A stretch of 64,000 bases of DNA from Kiloniella majae (GCF_002118315.1 NZ_MTSZ01000007.1:1-64000), one strand, 5' to 3'. Shown: positions 35,048 to 44,932, counted from the stretch's first letter. Notes: a model not told the origin generated them from the letters alone. Numbers and translations: made by a program.

Positions 35048-36660
35048 TTTGTGAAACTCGTCTTGCGGAGTGTTGATAGTGCTTCCGGGGTGTCTATATC
35101 CGAAAGCACAGATGTATTGTCCATAACCACTTCTTGCAAGTCGCCGGGATAGTTGCCCAGAAGGTGCCGTGCGCCGCTATCACCTTTCAGATTTAACATC
35201 TCGGGAATGAAACCCCTGCTCCAGAGTACAGGGTTGCCACGCTTGCCCTCAAATGTAGGAACGCAGATTATGGCACCATTTTCCGGGTCATAGGCACTGA
35301 TCAATTTATTCAGTTGTGTGCTATGAATCGATGGCATGTCCCCTAGACAAATCAAGACTGCATCGCTATCTGCGGGTACAGCCATTAAGCCCTTGATCAA
35401 AGATGTACTGAGGCCGTCAGCAAAATCAGGATTGTGTACGTATTCAACATCGTTGGACTGTAGGCTTTCCTGGACTAAGTCAGCCTCGTGTCCCGTCACG
35501 ACAATCGTATGGTCGATATGACTTTTGCCAATGTTATCTGCAACCCATTTTACAAGTGGTTTGCCTTGCCACTCTTGAAGGAGCTTGTTCTCCGGTCCCA
35601 TCCTTCGGGACTGTCCCGCGGCAAGCAAAACGGCGGTCACTTTTGGCGTGGTATGGGAAGTATCGGAAGGCATTTTTTCTCTTGGTTGTGGGCGTGTTGG
35701 AATTTCAGAGAGCAGACCCCCGCATCCCATTTGCATGATGGTATCTTTTGAGATCTCTAACCCAGCAATGATACGTTGTAAAATCCAGTCAAAACCATTG
35801 AGTTTTGGTGATCTTGCACAACCGGGTAAGCCAATAACGTTGCTGCCTGAATGGCGCCCTAATAAAAGTAAATTTCCTGGATCTACGGGCATCCCAAAAT
35901 GCTCTATTCTACCCCCCGAGAGCTCGAGGCCTTTAGGCAACGCATCCTGTCGATCCACAATTGCCGAGGCCCCAAATATCAGGATGAGATCATGATTAGT
36001 TTTGCGCAGGTCTTTTATTGCTGTCGCAATGGAGTTAGGGGTGTGATCAACAACGGTGACTTCGGAAAGCTCGTTTGCACAGGATTTAAGTCGCTGGTTC
36101 ACAACCGTTTGTGTTTTCCCCAGAACAGACTTTTTAGTTTGCGGTAACCGGGTCAGAACAAGACCAATTTTAAGTTTTCGAAAGGGGTGGACGGTAAGTT
36201 GCGCTAATCCTCTGGTTTGTTTCAATGCCCGTGATGGCGCTGCTAATGGAATGATTTTTGCGGTGGCGACGAGCTGATTGGGATGGACAACAACATAGGG
36301 GGAAAGTGTTGCCAGTGTGATGGCTTCGTCAACAGAATTAATGTTCCCAATATCCTGTGGCGTAGTCTCAAAAACACCGTGCTCAGTACTGTAAATATTA
36401 CAGCGTCCTGTAAAGGCGGGGCTTGTTTTTACGCCGTTACCAGACACAAACTGGCCAAGCTGTGCAGCTGCAGAGTCTTCGTGAATATCGTGCTCTTCAA
36501 GTCGGATTGTTGTTACTATTCCAATGTCTGACAATAGCAGATCGTCTATGTCAGGGGATGTCAGAAGGTGTCCTTTGCTTAAACGACCTTTATGACTTGT
36601 GATTGAGTGAGCCAGATAGGTGCCTTCGGCGTCTTCCGTTTTAACTTCGGCGTAAATCAC
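35044..36660 (-). CDS. Molybdopterin-binding/nucleotidyltransferase fusion (cox-associated)
   Basis: A 538-residue fusion. Residues about 1-150 resemble the MoeA-like N-terminal region, 160-320 form a MoCF-type molybdopterin-binding domain (FGASAIVDRQDALPKGLE and GLPGCARSPKLNGFDW), and 340-538 form a MobA/MocA-like nucleotidyltransferase with the NTP motif LLAAGQSRRMGPENKLL and LGDMPSI. The fusion suggests that molybdenum cofactor binding and attachment of a nucleotide (CMP in the CODH family) occur on one polypeptide. It overlaps xdhC upstream and the scaffold gene downstream by 4 nt each. Confidence 0.87.
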   Translation of the reverse strand: MIYAEVKTEDAEGTYLAHSITSHKGRLSKGHLLTSPDIDDLLLSDIGIVTTIRLEEHDIHEDSAAAQLGQFVSGNGVKTSPAFTGRCNIYSTEHGVFETTPQDIGNINSVDEAITLATLSPYVVVHPNQLVATAKIIPLAAPSRALKQTRGLAQLTVHPFRKLKIGLVLTRLPQTKKSVLGKTQTVVNQRLKSCANELSEVTVVDHTPNSIATAIKDLRKTNHDLILIFGASAIVDRQDALPKGLELSGGRIEHFGMPVDPGNLLLLGRHSGSNVIGLPGCARSPKLNGFDWILQRIIAGLEISKDTIMQMGCGGLLSEIPTRPQPREKMPSDTSHTTPKVTAVLLAAGQSRRMGPENKLLQEWQGKPLVKWVADNIGKSHIDHTIVVTGHEADLVQESLQSNDVEYVHNPDFADGLSTSLIKGLMAVPADSDAVLICLGDMPSIHSTQLNKLISAYDPENGAIICVPTFEGKRGNPVLWSRGFIPEMLNLKGDSGARHLLGNYPGDLQEVVMDNTSVLSDIDTPEALSTLRKTSFTK

Positions 36661-37334
36661 GTCTTGTCCCCATGGCGGAGGGATTTTGTAATTGATGCAA
36701 GAATGGAAACGGCGATTTCTGCTGGGTTCTTGGCACCGATATCCAACCCAATTGGCCCTTCGATGCGGTCTAGATTTTCTATATGCCTAAGACGGTCTAG
36801 GCGTTTGGCGTGGGTTCTTTTACTGCCGAGTGCACCGATATAAAACGCATCTGAGTTTAAGGATGCTTCTAGTGCAGGATCGTCGAGTTTGGGATCATGC
36901 GTTAATAAGACGACAGCAGTTCTGTGATCGGGCTTGAGATCTTCCATGGCTTCATCAGGCCATTCGTTGGTGATTGCGCAATTTGGAAAGCGGGTTTTGT
37001 TGCCAAAAGCACTTCTGGGATCAATGAGAATAACTTCGTAACCTGCCGATTGCGCCATAGGCACCAAAAATTGCGATATGTGAACCGCACCTACTATGAT
37101 CAGGCGTAGAGGTGGGTTGAAAATTTGAATGAATGTTTCCCCGTTTTCAGTTGCGTGGACATAGGATTTATCGTCACGCACTGCAGTTTTCAGATCAGCC
37201 AGCAAAGGATGCTCTACATCAGATCTTAGAGGGTATACCAGTTCCTGTTCGCCACTTTTTAAATCTGTTAGTAGAGCTGTGGTTTCTTTTGCAGCTTTGG
37301 CGATGTTGAGTTGATCGAGTGTTGTGCGCTTCAT
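36657..37334 (-). CDS. XdhC-family molybdenum hydroxylase maturation protein (Rossmann part)
   Basis: A 225-residue protein carrying the C-terminal XdhC Rossmann domain: LIIVGAVHISQFLVPMAQSAGYEVILIDPR, a VVLLTHDPKLDDPAL segment and YIGALGSKRTHAKRLDRL. (Motifs abbreviated to key parts: VGAVHIS at the turn, then IDPRSAF.) XdhC/CoxF-like proteins bind the molybdenum cofactor and help its sulfuration and insertion into the large subunit. It overlaps the preceding small xdhC-type gene by 4 nt and the following fusion gene by 4 nt. Together the two small genes equal one full-length XdhC. Confidence 0.88.
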   Translation of the reverse strand: MKRTTLDQLNIAKAAKETTALLTDLKSGEQELVYPLRSDVEHPLLADLKTAVRDDKSYVHATENGETFIQIFNPPLRLIIVGAVHISQFLVPMAQSAGYEVILIDPRSAFGNKTRFPNCAITNEWPDEAMEDLKPDHRTAVVLLTHDPKLDDPALEASLNSDAFYIGALGSKRTHAKRLDRLRHIENLDRIEGPIGLDIGAKNPAEIAVSILASITKSLRHGDKT

Positions 37335-37693
37335 GCAGCTTCCAGTCGTTCAACATAGACTTGGATTGTACCGCCACAAGCCAGGCCAACGTCCCAAGCC
37401 TGCTCATCGCCGACACCAAATTCCAGAATATCTGCCTTGCCGTGGTTCATAATCTCCAAAGCTTCTTGAATAACGGCCCCTTCGATACAACCACCACTGA
37501 CGGAGCCGAGCATGGTCATGTCTTGGTCAATGATCATCATGCTGCCAGCTTGACGCGGTGATGAGCCCCAAGTCTTAATAACGGTTGCGAGAGCAACCTT
37601 GCGACCTTGGTCCTGCCAGACTGCTGCGGTTTTTAACAGATCCTCAGCAGATGTTTCTATTGTGTGTTTTTCGGTCATTCTTGATTGGTCCAT
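37331..37693 (-). CDS. XdhC/CoxI-family protein, N-terminal domain only
   Basis: A protein of about 120 residues equal to the N-terminal XdhC_CoxI domain: GRKVALATVIKTWGSSPRQAG, then GSVSGGCIEGAVI and an end with CGGTIQVYVERL. The TWGSSPR and GGCIEG motifs are diagnostic. The start is uncertain: ATG at 37693 is listed, ATG at 37678 and a TTG at 37741 (with an AGAAGG site) are possible; the last would overlap coxE. It overlaps the Rossmann-type XdhC gene by 4 nt. Role: handling of molybdenum cofactor for the CODH-like enzyme. Confidence 0.85.
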   Translation of the reverse strand: MDQSRMTEKHTIETSAEDLLKTAAVWQDQGRKVALATVIKTWGSSPRQAGSMMIIDQDMTMLGSVSGGCIEGAVIQEALEIMNHGKADILEFGVGDEQAWDVGLACGGTIQVYVERLEAA

Positions 37694-37706
37694 GACTGTG
37701 CCGATA

Positions 37707-38924
37707 CTAAGTGGGGCGTTTCTTATTTTGCAGGCTTTCAATCAAACCTTCTAGACTCTTTATATTGTGTGCACTTCTAAATTCATCAACGTGTGGCAAC
37801 ATTAATTTAATGCCGCGTGCTTTTGCTTGAAACGCATCGTACCTGAGCAGGGGATTCAACCAGATGAGTTTTCGACAGGACCTGTGCAGTCGATCCATTT
37901 CTAGGGAAAGGTCGTAGGCGCCATCTCTCTCCAGGCCATCGGTGATTAAAAGAACGTTTGCCCGCTGTCCTAAAACGCGTCGCGACCAGTGTTGATTGAA
38001 ATCATGTAATGCACTGCTGATTCGGGTCCCCCCTGACCAGTCATCAATTTGCTGCCCGACAGCAGCAAGGGCCTCATCCACGTCCTTATATTTCATCTGT
38101 CTTGTGATGTTGTGCAGTTCCGTTCCAAAGGTAAAGCTATGGATACGATCACGTGCAGAGCCAAGGCTGTGAACGAAATGAAGTAACATTCGGCTGTATT
38201 CACTCATAGAGCCAGAGATATCGCAGAGAATAACCAACGGTGCTCGTTGTACCTTTTTTGCTTTATACTTTAAGTCAATAATATCTGCACCACGCCGCAT
38301 TGATGCCTGCATGGTTCTACGGGTATCAATGCGTTGTTTTTGACGCGATGGCGTAAAGCGTCGTGTAGTGATCTCTTCGGCTGGGAGCTGTAAGCGTTTG
38401 ATCAGATCCAGCGCTCTTTGTTGCTCTTCAACACTCATTTGTTCAAAATCTTTGTGACGAAAAACCTTTTCATCAGAACTTGTTAATCTTGCGTCAAATT
38501 CGACTTCCACATCGTCGTCTGTCTTCTCTTGAGGAGGTGTGTTTTTCTGTTCTGGTGCGAATGCCTGGCTCACACGCTTCAGAGCTTTGTCCTTTTCATC
38601 CCGGGGGGCGTTTTCCAGAAATGTTGTTGGTAACAATAATGACATGGCGCGTTCAAGAAATTCGGGATTTCGCCAAAAAATATGAAAACACTGATCGAAA
38701 ATTTCTTGCTGATCCCTGCTGGAAATAAAAAGGCAGCGAAAGGTTGCATAAATATCATCGCGTCTGGTCAGGCCGGAAAACTGGGTGGCTTCTATCGCCT
38801 CTAAAACACGTGCAGGAGGCAGTGCTAGACCTGCTTTTCTTAGTGTTCGGGCGAAATGGAGGATATTTTCTGCCAGATAACCTTCATCGCGTTTGCTATT
38901 TTGATATGGCTGCTGTGGAAGCAT
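37707..38924 (-). CDS. coxE: CoxE-like von Willebrand factor A protein
   Basis: A 405-residue protein with a C-terminal VWA domain. The metal-ion site is DISGSMS (Asp235, Ser237, Ser239), with a Thr/Asp pair later (GTRIS and ITDGLE). The N-terminal half is helical and charged. In the Oligotropha-type system CoxD (an AAA+ ATPase) and CoxE act together in building the Cu-S-Mo or Mo site of the large subunit. coxD lies directly upstream (6-nt gap). It also resembles other MoxR-partner VWA proteins. Confidence 0.9.
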   Translation of the reverse strand: MLPQQPYQNSKRDEGYLAENILHFARTLRKAGLALPPARVLEAIEATQFSGLTRRDDIYATFRCLFISSRDQQEIFDQCFHIFWRNPEFLERAMSLLLPTTFLENAPRDEKDKALKRVSQAFAPEQKNTPPQEKTDDDVEVEFDARLTSSDEKVFRHKDFEQMSVEEQQRALDLIKRLQLPAEEITTRRFTPSRQKQRIDTRRTMQASMRRGADIIDLKYKAKKVQRAPLVILCDISGSMSEYSRMLLHFVHSLGSARDRIHSFTFGTELHNITRQMKYKDVDEALAAVGQQIDDWSGGTRISSALHDFNQHWSRRVLGQRANVLLITDGLERDGAYDLSLEMDRLHRSCRKLIWLNPLLRYDAFQAKARGIKLMLPHVDEFRSAHNIKSLEGLIESLQNKKRPT

Positions 38925-38930
38925 AAGATA

Positions 38931-39857
38931 TCAGCCTATTTGGTCTATCTCTGTTTGCACTTTCCTTAAGATATCAGTGGCTTCGCTTCCTTGTATGCGG
39001 CTTATATCATCTTGATATTTCAAAAGAACGCCCAAGGTATCGCTGACAATTTCGGGTGCCAGCGAGACGCGGTCCAGCTGTGTTAAGGCATTTGTCCAGT
39101 CAATGGTTTCCGCAATACCGGGCTGTTTGAATATTTCTGGATTTTTCCGTAACTCCTGAACAAACAAAACAACTTCGTTGCTTAGTCTCTCTGCTGCATC
39201 CGGTGCCTTGAGCTTAAGAATTTCAAGCTCTCTGAGGGCATCGGGGTAATCAACCCAGTGATAAAGACAGCGACGTTTTAAGGCATCGTGAATTTCACGT
39301 GTTCTATTGGATGTGATGATGACGACAGGTGGTTCTTCTGCTTTGATTGTTCCTAGCTCTGGAATAGTAATCTGGTAGTCAGATAAGACTTCCAGAAGAT
39401 AAGCCTCAAAGGCTTCATCCGCGCGATCCAGCTCATCAATGAGCAGAACAGGGCTTTTGCCGTTGTGGCTTTCCAATGCTTCCAGCAGAGGTCGTTTTAT
39501 TAAAAACTCCGGGGCGAATATATCTTTGGAAAGTCCTGCTCTATCTGTATCTCCGGCAGCTTCGGCAATACGGATCTCAACCATCTGTCTTGTATAATTC
39601 CATTCATAGACAGCAGTGTTGATATCAAGACCTTCGTAACACTGAAGACGGACCAAAGGCCTGTCCAGTGTAGCTGAAAGAACCTTGGCGATTTCCGTTT
39701 TCCCGACCCCGGCTTCACCCTCGAGAAACAGTGGGCGTTGCATGTTCAGGGCAAGGTGAATAACAGTGGCAAGGGATCGGTCTGCAACGTACTTACCGTT
39801 GGCTAAATTTTGAAGAACGTCATCAATGGAAGCGGATATTTGAGACGAATTTGGCAT
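38931..39857 (-). CDS. coxD: CoxD-like MoxR-family AAA+ ATPase
   Basis: A 308-residue AAA+ ATPase of the MoxR group. Walker A is GEAGVGKT (47-54), Walker B VLLIDELDRAD (137-147), sensor 1 VIITSNRTRE. It probably remodels the CoxL active site or helps insert the cofactor together with the VWA partner CoxE. It lies between coxM (77-nt gap) and coxE (6-nt gap) in the same transcript. Confidence 0.9.
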   Translation of the reverse strand: MPNSSQISASIDDVLQNLANGKYVADRSLATVIHLALNMQRPLFLEGEAGVGKTEIAKVLSATLDRPLVRLQCYEGLDINTAVYEWNYTRQMVEIRIAEAAGDTDRAGLSKDIFAPEFLIKRPLLEALESHNGKSPVLLIDELDRADEAFEAYLLEVLSDYQITIPELGTIKAEEPPVVIITSNRTREIHDALKRRCLYHWVDYPDALRELEILKLKAPDAAERLSNEVVLFVQELRKNPEIFKQPGIAETIDWTNALTQLDRVSLAPEIVSDTLGVLLKYQDDISRIQGSEATDILRKVQTEIDQIG

Positions 39858-39934
39858 GACGTGCTCCGTAGGCAGATGATCACAACATAAAATGGCCGCA
39901 GCAGATTATAGAGATCCGCTACGGCCAGATATTT

Positions 39935-40714
39935 TTAGCCGTTTATTTGGGCAACGGCGCGTTTAGCCAGAACTTTGATCAAGTTGGCACGATATTCTGC
40001 CGAAGCATGAATGTCGCTGTTTAGACCGTCTGCTGATACAGAAATGTTTTCCAGTGCCTGTGTCGTGAAGCTGCCTGAAAGGGCAGTTTCCATTTCTGTC
40101 TGACGGAAAACGCAAGGACCAGCACCTGTGACAGCTACTCTGATACCAGAACTGGTTTTTGCTACCATTACACCGACAATTGCATAACGTGAGGCAGGAT
40201 TATCGAACTTTATGTATGCAGCCGCTTCCGGTTTGGGGAAGGTCACATTGGTGATGATCTCTCCTTCTTCCAGAGCTGTTTCAAAAAGATCTGTGAAAAA
40301 ATCATCTGCGGCAATTGTCCGCCTGTCGGTACTGACGACAGCGTTCAGTCCAACAACAGCAGCAGGATAATCTGCAGCCGGATCATTATTGGCAATCGAT
40401 CCGCCTATGGTCCCTCTGTTGCGAACTTGCGCATCCCCAATCCCGCTGGCAAGTGATGCAAGTACCGGGATCGTTGCTTTGTTTGCGACCTCGGCATGGG
40501 TTGTCATCGCCCCGATTGCGAGTTGATCTCCATCGGGGCAAACTCCGCGCAATGATTCTATCGCGCTGAGATCAACGAGGGCTTCGGGTTGAGCCAGACG
40601 CTGCTTGAGCGTCGGGATCAGAGTTTGTCCACCAGCAAGGAGGACGGTGTCATCGTTCAGGAGGCCAGCAGCTTCGTCTATGGTGCCTGGACGTTTATAG
40701 TCAAATTCATACAT
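39935..40714 (-). CDS. coxM: CODH-like FAD-binding medium subunit
   Basis: A 259-residue flavoprotein subunit of a xanthine-oxidase-family enzyme. FAD motifs are LLAGGQTLIPTLKQRLAQP (residues about 30-48) and RNRGTIGGSIANNDPAADYPA (about 97-117), both typical of CoxM/CutM. It passes electrons from the 2Fe-2S clusters of CoxS to an acceptor such as quinone. It follows coxL by 14 nt; the S-L-M order is that of form II clusters. Confidence 0.93.
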   Translation of the reverse strand: MYEFDYKRPGTIDEAAGLLNDDTVLLAGGQTLIPTLKQRLAQPEALVDLSAIESLRGVCPDGDQLAIGAMTTHAEVANKATIPVLASLASGIGDAQVRNRGTIGGSIANNDPAADYPAAVVGLNAVVSTDRRTIAADDFFTDLFETALEEGEIITNVTFPKPEAAAYIKFDNPASRYAIVGVMVAKTSSGIRVAVTGAGPCVFRQTEMETALSGSFTTQALENISVSADGLNSDIHASAEYRANLIKVLAKRAVAQING

Positions 40715-40728
40715 GATCTATTCCTCCC

Positions 40729-43080
40729 TTATAGTCCCTGTGCCGCGCGCCATACCTTTTCAGGTGTGGCTGGCATGTCTATTTCCTTGCCTAGAGCATT
40801 GGTGATGGCATTCATCAATGCCGCAGGTGCCGATATTGCACCGGCTTCACCACAGCCCTTTACGCCAAGGGGGTTTGTCGTACACGGTGTGTTGATGGTC
40901 TCCACTCGGAAGGTTGGCAGATCATCTGCACGTGGCATGCAGTAGTCCATGTAAGACCCGGTAAGAAGTTGCCCGCTTTCCTTGTCGTAGACGCAGTTTT
41001 CCAAGAGTGCTTGCCCGATACCTTGTGCGAGCCCACCGTGAACTTGGCCTTCGACAATCATAGGGTTGATTACGTTGCCGAAATCATCCACAGCCACCCA
41101 ATCCAAGATTTCTGTGGTGCCCGTTTCAGGATCAATCTCTACCTCGGCAATGTGCGTACCAGCAGGGAAGGTAAAGTTTAGCGGATCATAGAAGGCAGTT
41201 TCATCCATTCCAGGTTCGACATCAGCCGGATAGTTGTGAGGAACATAGGCTGAAAATGCGATCTCTGCCATGGTCATCTTTTTGTCCGTGCCGGCGACGG
41301 AGAAGACACCGCCAGAATGTTCGATGTCTTCGACGGATGCTTCCAATGTATGGGCCGCGATTTTTTTACTCTTTTCTACAACCTTATCGATGGCTTTCAT
41401 AATTGCAGAACCACCAACAGCGAGAGATCGGGACCCGTAAGTACCCATGCCAAAAGGCACCTTACCTGTATCACCGTGTGATATCTCTACCTGATCAATC
41501 GGAACGCCGAGCTGATCTGATACAATCTGGGCAAAAGTTGTTTCATGACCTTGGCCGTGTGAATGACTTCCGGTGAAGACAGTTACGCTACCAGTCGGGT
41601 TAAAACGAACCTGGGCAGATTCCCATAATCCGACGCCAGCACCAAGAGAGCCAACCGCAGCTGACGGTGCAATGCCGCAAGCTTCGATAAAGGCGGAATA
41701 GCCAATGCCACGAAGCTTGCCTCGTTGCGCTGATTCAGCTTTTCTGGCTTCAAAACCACTATAATCAATGGCAGCTTGGGCCTTGTCCATAGCAAGTGCG
41801 TAGTTACCACTGTCATAGGCCATGATGACAGGTGTTTCATAAGGATAGGCATCCGGTGGGATGAAGTTTCGTTTGCGAATTTCACCCGGATCTATACCCA
41901 TTTCACGGGCACCAATTTCGATCATCCGTTCGACAACATAGGTTGCTTCAGGACGGCCAGCACCGCGATAGGCATCAACAGGGGCTGTATTGGTAAAACC
42001 TGCCTGAACCTCACAATAGATGGCTGGCATTGTGTACTGACCATTAAGCAAGGTGCCGTAGAGATAGGTTGGCACAGCAGAGGCAAAAGTTGACAAGTAA
42101 CAGCCTACGTTGGCTTTGGTTGATACCTTGAAGCCAAGAATTTTACCATCTGCATCAAATGCCATTTCTGCATGGGTTTCATGGTCGCGGCCATGAGCAT
42201 CCGATAGGAATGATTCTGATCTGTCCGCAGTCCATTTGATTGGGCGATCTAGTTTTTTTGTTGCCCAGGCACAGACAGTTTCTTCTGAGTAGATAAAGAT
42301 TTTTGATCCAAACCCACCGCCGACATCCGGGGCTATAACTCGTAATTTATGTTCCGGTGCGACAGCATTAAAGGCCGAAAGGACAAGTCTGTGCACATGC
42401 GGGTTTTGACTGGTTGTATAGAGCGTGATTTCATCTGTTCCCGCATCATATTCACCCAATGCAGCGCGAGGCTCCATCGCATTTGGAATGAGGCGGTTAT
42501 TACGAAGATCCATGCGGGTGACGTGGTGCGCGGATGCAATAGCCTGTTCAGCGGCCGCTCGGTCTCCGATTTCCCAATCAAAAGACAGGTTTCCAGGGAT
42601 ATCATCATGAATTTGTGGCGCATCGCTTGCCAGAGCATCACCAACTTCTATGACATGGGGGAGTTCTTCGTAGTCGATTTCTACAAGCTCTGCTGCATCC
42701 CTGGCTTGTTGCAAAGTTTCTGCAACAACAAGCGCAACCTGATGCCCGACATATTTGACATGACTTACAGCCAAGGCGGGGTGTGCGGGGGCTTTGTGTG
42801 GTGTCCCGTCTTTGGACGTAATTCCCCAACCGCAGATAATTGGCCCGATGCCATCAGCTTCCATATCCGGGCCAGTTAAAATATCAACGATCCCCGGTGC
42901 TTTCAGGGCTTCGCTTGTATCTATACTGTTGATTTTTGCATGGGCATAGGGAGACCGGATGAAGTATCCATAGGTTTGTCCGGGCTTGGTGATATCGTCA
43001 AGATAACGTCCTTTGCCAATAATAAAGCGTTTGTCTTCTTTGCGGCGGACAGAGGCACCGATGCCAGTTTCAGTAGTCAT
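40729..43080 (-). CDS. coxL: Form II CODH-like molybdopterin-binding large subunit
   Basis: A 783-residue molybdenum hydroxylase subunit. The active-site loop reads AYRGAGR (370-376), the form II signature, not the AYxCSFR of form I CO dehydrogenase, so the copper-binding Cys is missing. The catalytic Glu is Glu745 in KGCGEAGAI; other cofactor motifs are GGGFGSK (254-260) and [15 protein letters not shown]. Form II enzymes may oxidise CO poorly or act on other substrates. It pairs with CoxS and CoxM and, with the maturation genes downstream, makes a complete enzyme operon. Cytoplasmic, membrane-associated by analogy. Confidence 0.95.
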   Translation of the reverse strand: MTTETGIGASVRRKEDKRFIIGKGRYLDDITKPGQTYGYFIRSPYAHAKINSIDTSEALKAPGIVDILTGPDMEADGIGPIICGWGITSKDGTPHKAPAHPALAVSHVKYVGHQVALVVAETLQQARDAAELVEIDYEELPHVIEVGDALASDAPQIHDDIPGNLSFDWEIGDRAAAEQAIASAHHVTRMDLRNNRLIPNAMEPRAALGEYDAGTDEITLYTTSQNPHVHRLVLSAFNAVAPEHKLRVIAPDVGGGFGSKIFIYSEETVCAWATKKLDRPIKWTADRSESFLSDAHGRDHETHAEMAFDADGKILGFKVSTKANVGCYLSTFASAVPTYLYGTLLNGQYTMPAIYCEVQAGFTNTAPVDAYRGAGRPEATYVVERMIEIGAREMGIDPGEIRKRNFIPPDAYPYETPVIMAYDSGNYALAMDKAQAAIDYSGFEARKAESAQRGKLRGIGYSAFIEACGIAPSAAVGSLGAGVGLWESAQVRFNPTGSVTVFTGSHSHGQGHETTFAQIVSDQLGVPIDQVEISHGDTGKVPFGMGTYGSRSLAVGGSAIMKAIDKVVEKSKKIAAHTLEASVEDIEHSGGVFSVAGTDKKMTMAEIAFSAYVPHNYPADVEPGMDETAFYDPLNFTFPAGTHIAEVEIDPETGTTEILDWVAVDDFGNVINPMIVEGQVHGGLAQGIGQALLENCVYDKESGQLLTGSYMDYCMPRADDLPTFRVETINTPCTTNPLGVKGCGEAGAISAPAALMNAITNALGKEIDMPATPEKVWRAAQGL

Positions 43081-43082
43081 GA

Positions 43083-43550
43083 TTACGCCTCCATTTCTTT
43101 AGCGGCTGCCTGGATGGACTTCACAATGTTCTGATAGCCAGTACAGCGACAGATATTGCCCTCAAGGCCTTCGCGAATTGAGGCATCATCCAGTTTGTCC
43201 GATTTATTCACCAGATCTACGGCACTCATGATCATGCCTGTGGTACAGAAACCGCATTGCAAACCGTGGTTCTCCTGAAAGGATTTCTGCATGGGATGAA
43301 GATCATTGCCCTTTGCGAGACCCTCAATGGTTGTTATCTCTGCACCTTCGGCTTGTACGGCAAGCATGGTGCAGGATTTCGCGCTGTTACCATTGACGTG
43401 AACGACACAGGCACCGCATTGGCTGGTATCACAGCCAACATGGGTGCCGGTTAATTTTAAATTTTCACGGATAAAAGTCACAAGTAGCGTATTCGACGAT
43501 ACATCCGCCGAAACCTGCTTGCCATTAACTGTCATAGATACCGTTGGCAT
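43083..43550 (-). CDS. coxS: CODH-like 2Fe-2S small subunit
   Basis: A 155-residue iron-sulfur subunit with two 2Fe-2S domains. The plant-ferredoxin-type cluster uses Cys40, Cys45, Cys48 and Cys60 ([16 protein letters not shown]); the C-terminal helical domain uses Cys99, Cys102, Cys134 and Cys136 (CGFCTTGM and CRCTGYQNI). It transfers electrons from the Mo site to FAD. Two nt separate it from coxL. A 213-nt gap to coxG upstream leaves open whether coxG is in the same transcript. Confidence 0.95.
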   Translation of the reverse strand: MPTVSMTVNGKQVSADVSSNTLLVTFIRENLKLTGTHVGCDTSQCGACVVHVNGNSAKSCTMLAVQAEGAEITTIEGLAKGNDLHPMQKSFQENHGLQCGFCTTGMIMSAVDLVNKSDKLDDASIREGLEGNICRCTGYQNIVKSIQAAAKEMEA

Positions 43551-43763
43551 CGGTTTTCTCCTGTTCGTGGTGTGACAGCCCAGTTTGTTTTTATCTTATC
43601 TGTACGGTTTATCTGTACTTTTTTACTGGGTCTGTTGCCCTTGAGGGCGAATAGAGCATTGCAATGGCATACTTTATCCGTGCAACGCGATCTGAAAGGT
43701 CTGGTTCTTTTTGAACTCTTTTTGTCTTGGTCTATCGTTGGCGTGGTGTATTGCCCACGCGCG

Positions 43764-44357
43764 TTAATTCAAGGCGTAGATAGCGAAGGCAGCTATAGCA
43801 ACGCCCGCAAGTGTGATGTAGAGAACGGTGTTCCCGGAATTATTTTTTACTGTTTCGCTTGGATTACTGGCTTCGTGCGGGCTTTCCGTGGGAACATCTG
43901 TTGTGGTTTCATCCACATCTGTACTCACGTTTTGAGAAAAGGCATGAAAAAAATCATCCGCCATTTTTTTTGCGGCTGAATCAACCAGACGAGATCCAAT
44001 TTGAGCCAGTTTTCCACCGACTTTGGCATTAACCGAATAATTGAGTAGCGTTTGCCCGTCCTGGCTTTGCAGAGAAATTTTTGCTTCTCCTTTACCAAAG
44101 CCGGCTGCACCACCCTTACCTTCGCCTGATAACGTGTAACTGTTTGGTGGGTTCAAATCTGAAAGTGTTACTTGCCCTTTAAATTTGGCTTTTACCGGGC
44201 CAAACTTGGCCGTCATGCTTGCTTGAAACTCGGTGTCTGATGTTTTCTCAACTGTTTCGCAGCCGGGAATAGAGTTTTTTAATATCTCTGGATCATTCAA
44301 GGCTTCCCACACCTTTTGCTGTGGGGCGGGGATAAGTTGTTGCCCTTCCATCTTCAT
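43764..44357 (-). CDS. coxG: CoxG-like SRPBCC protein with C-terminal membrane anchor
   Basis: A 197-residue protein. Residues 1-145 are a CoxG-type SRPBCC lipid-binding-like domain (MKMEGQQLIPAPQQKVWEAL at the start, NSIPGCETVEK, LSGEGKGGAAGFGKGEAKI). A low-complexity linker (about 146-172) leads to one C-terminal transmembrane helix (VLYITLAGVAIAAFAIYAL). In Oligotropha and mycobacterial systems CoxG helps recruit the CODH to the membrane and may deliver quinone. It is the first gene of this cluster as transcribed. Confidence 0.9.
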   Translation of the reverse strand: MKMEGQQLIPAPQQKVWEALNDPEILKNSIPGCETVEKTSDTEFQASMTAKFGPVKAKFKGQVTLSDLNPPNSYTLSGEGKGGAAGFGKGEAKISLQSQDGQTLLNYSVNAKVGGKLAQIGSRLVDSAAKKMADDFFHAFSQNVSTDVDETTTDVPTESPHEASNPSETVKNNSGNTVLYITLAGVAIAAFAIYALN

Positions 44358-44710
44358 GACGATCTACCCTGTTCTTCTCTGCCATTGTTATCAGGCAGTT
44401 ATTGTTGAACGTTATTTTTCCTCATTTTAACTATTCGTGAAAAGCAGCCTCCTTTCTAGTCCCTGCTAAGAATTGTTGCTGATGAGTGTTTCAACTTTGC
44501 GACAAATCCGGGGGATAATTGTTAATGATCTGTATAGGTTGTATTTGCATTACATCTTCCCGTCAGTATGAGCAGCGAACACTGTAATATCAAGCATAGC
44601 TGTTCTCCTATCCCTGAGATTGGTTTGGAGAGCTGATGCAGGGGATGGACTCGAGGCCGAATTTTGTTTTGTGTTATACTACCACATGCACGTTTTTACA
44701 GGAGGGTGAA
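44358..44710. other. Divergent intergenic region upstream of coxG
   Basis: The 353-nt gap between coxG and the divergent 73-residue orphan gene must contain the cox promoter. I see no strong palindrome, riboswitch or tRNA. The right end contains the ribosome site AGGAGG of the orphan gene. Confidence 0.5.
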
Positions 44711-44932
44711 ATGAATGCTCAGCAAAAAACTTTGACCCGTTCAAAAGCTGCCGATAACTCCGTTTATAGAAACATAGATGGTAATCACGGGGCATTTTAT
44801 TATAAACGCCAGATGATGGCGAAGATGGGCCGTGAATATAAAAGTCCATTAACCATTTTCCGGACCATACGAACAAAACAGGATATGGACCGTCCAAACG
44901 GGGCGACGGACATGTTCTTTCATGCAAGATAA
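44711..44932 (+). CDS. Small basic orphan protein
   Basis: A 73-residue protein starting MNAQQKTLTRSKAADNS. The ATG is preceded by an almost perfect ribosome site AGGAGG with 5-nt spacing; the longer ORF to 44636 is therefore not used. The sequence is basic and soluble, with a central GNHGAFYYKRQMMAKMGREY and a C-terminal DRPNGATDMFFHAR. No family is recognised. It stands alone between the cox promoter region and a terminator that points leftward. Confidence 0.6.
   Translation: MNAQQKTLTRSKAADNSVYRNIDGNHGAFYYKRQMMAKMGREYKSPLTIFRTIRTKQDMDRPNGATDMFFHAR

Noticed and set aside
42349-42879. 176-residue open frame antisense to coxL
   Set aside because: It overlaps a well-supported gene with all cofactor motifs intact; the translated sequence shows no recognisable domain.
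43551-43763. Direct repeats GTACAGATAA in the coxG-coxS gap as an operator
   Set aside because: Only two short copies, no symmetry and no regulator gene beside the operon; too weak to list.
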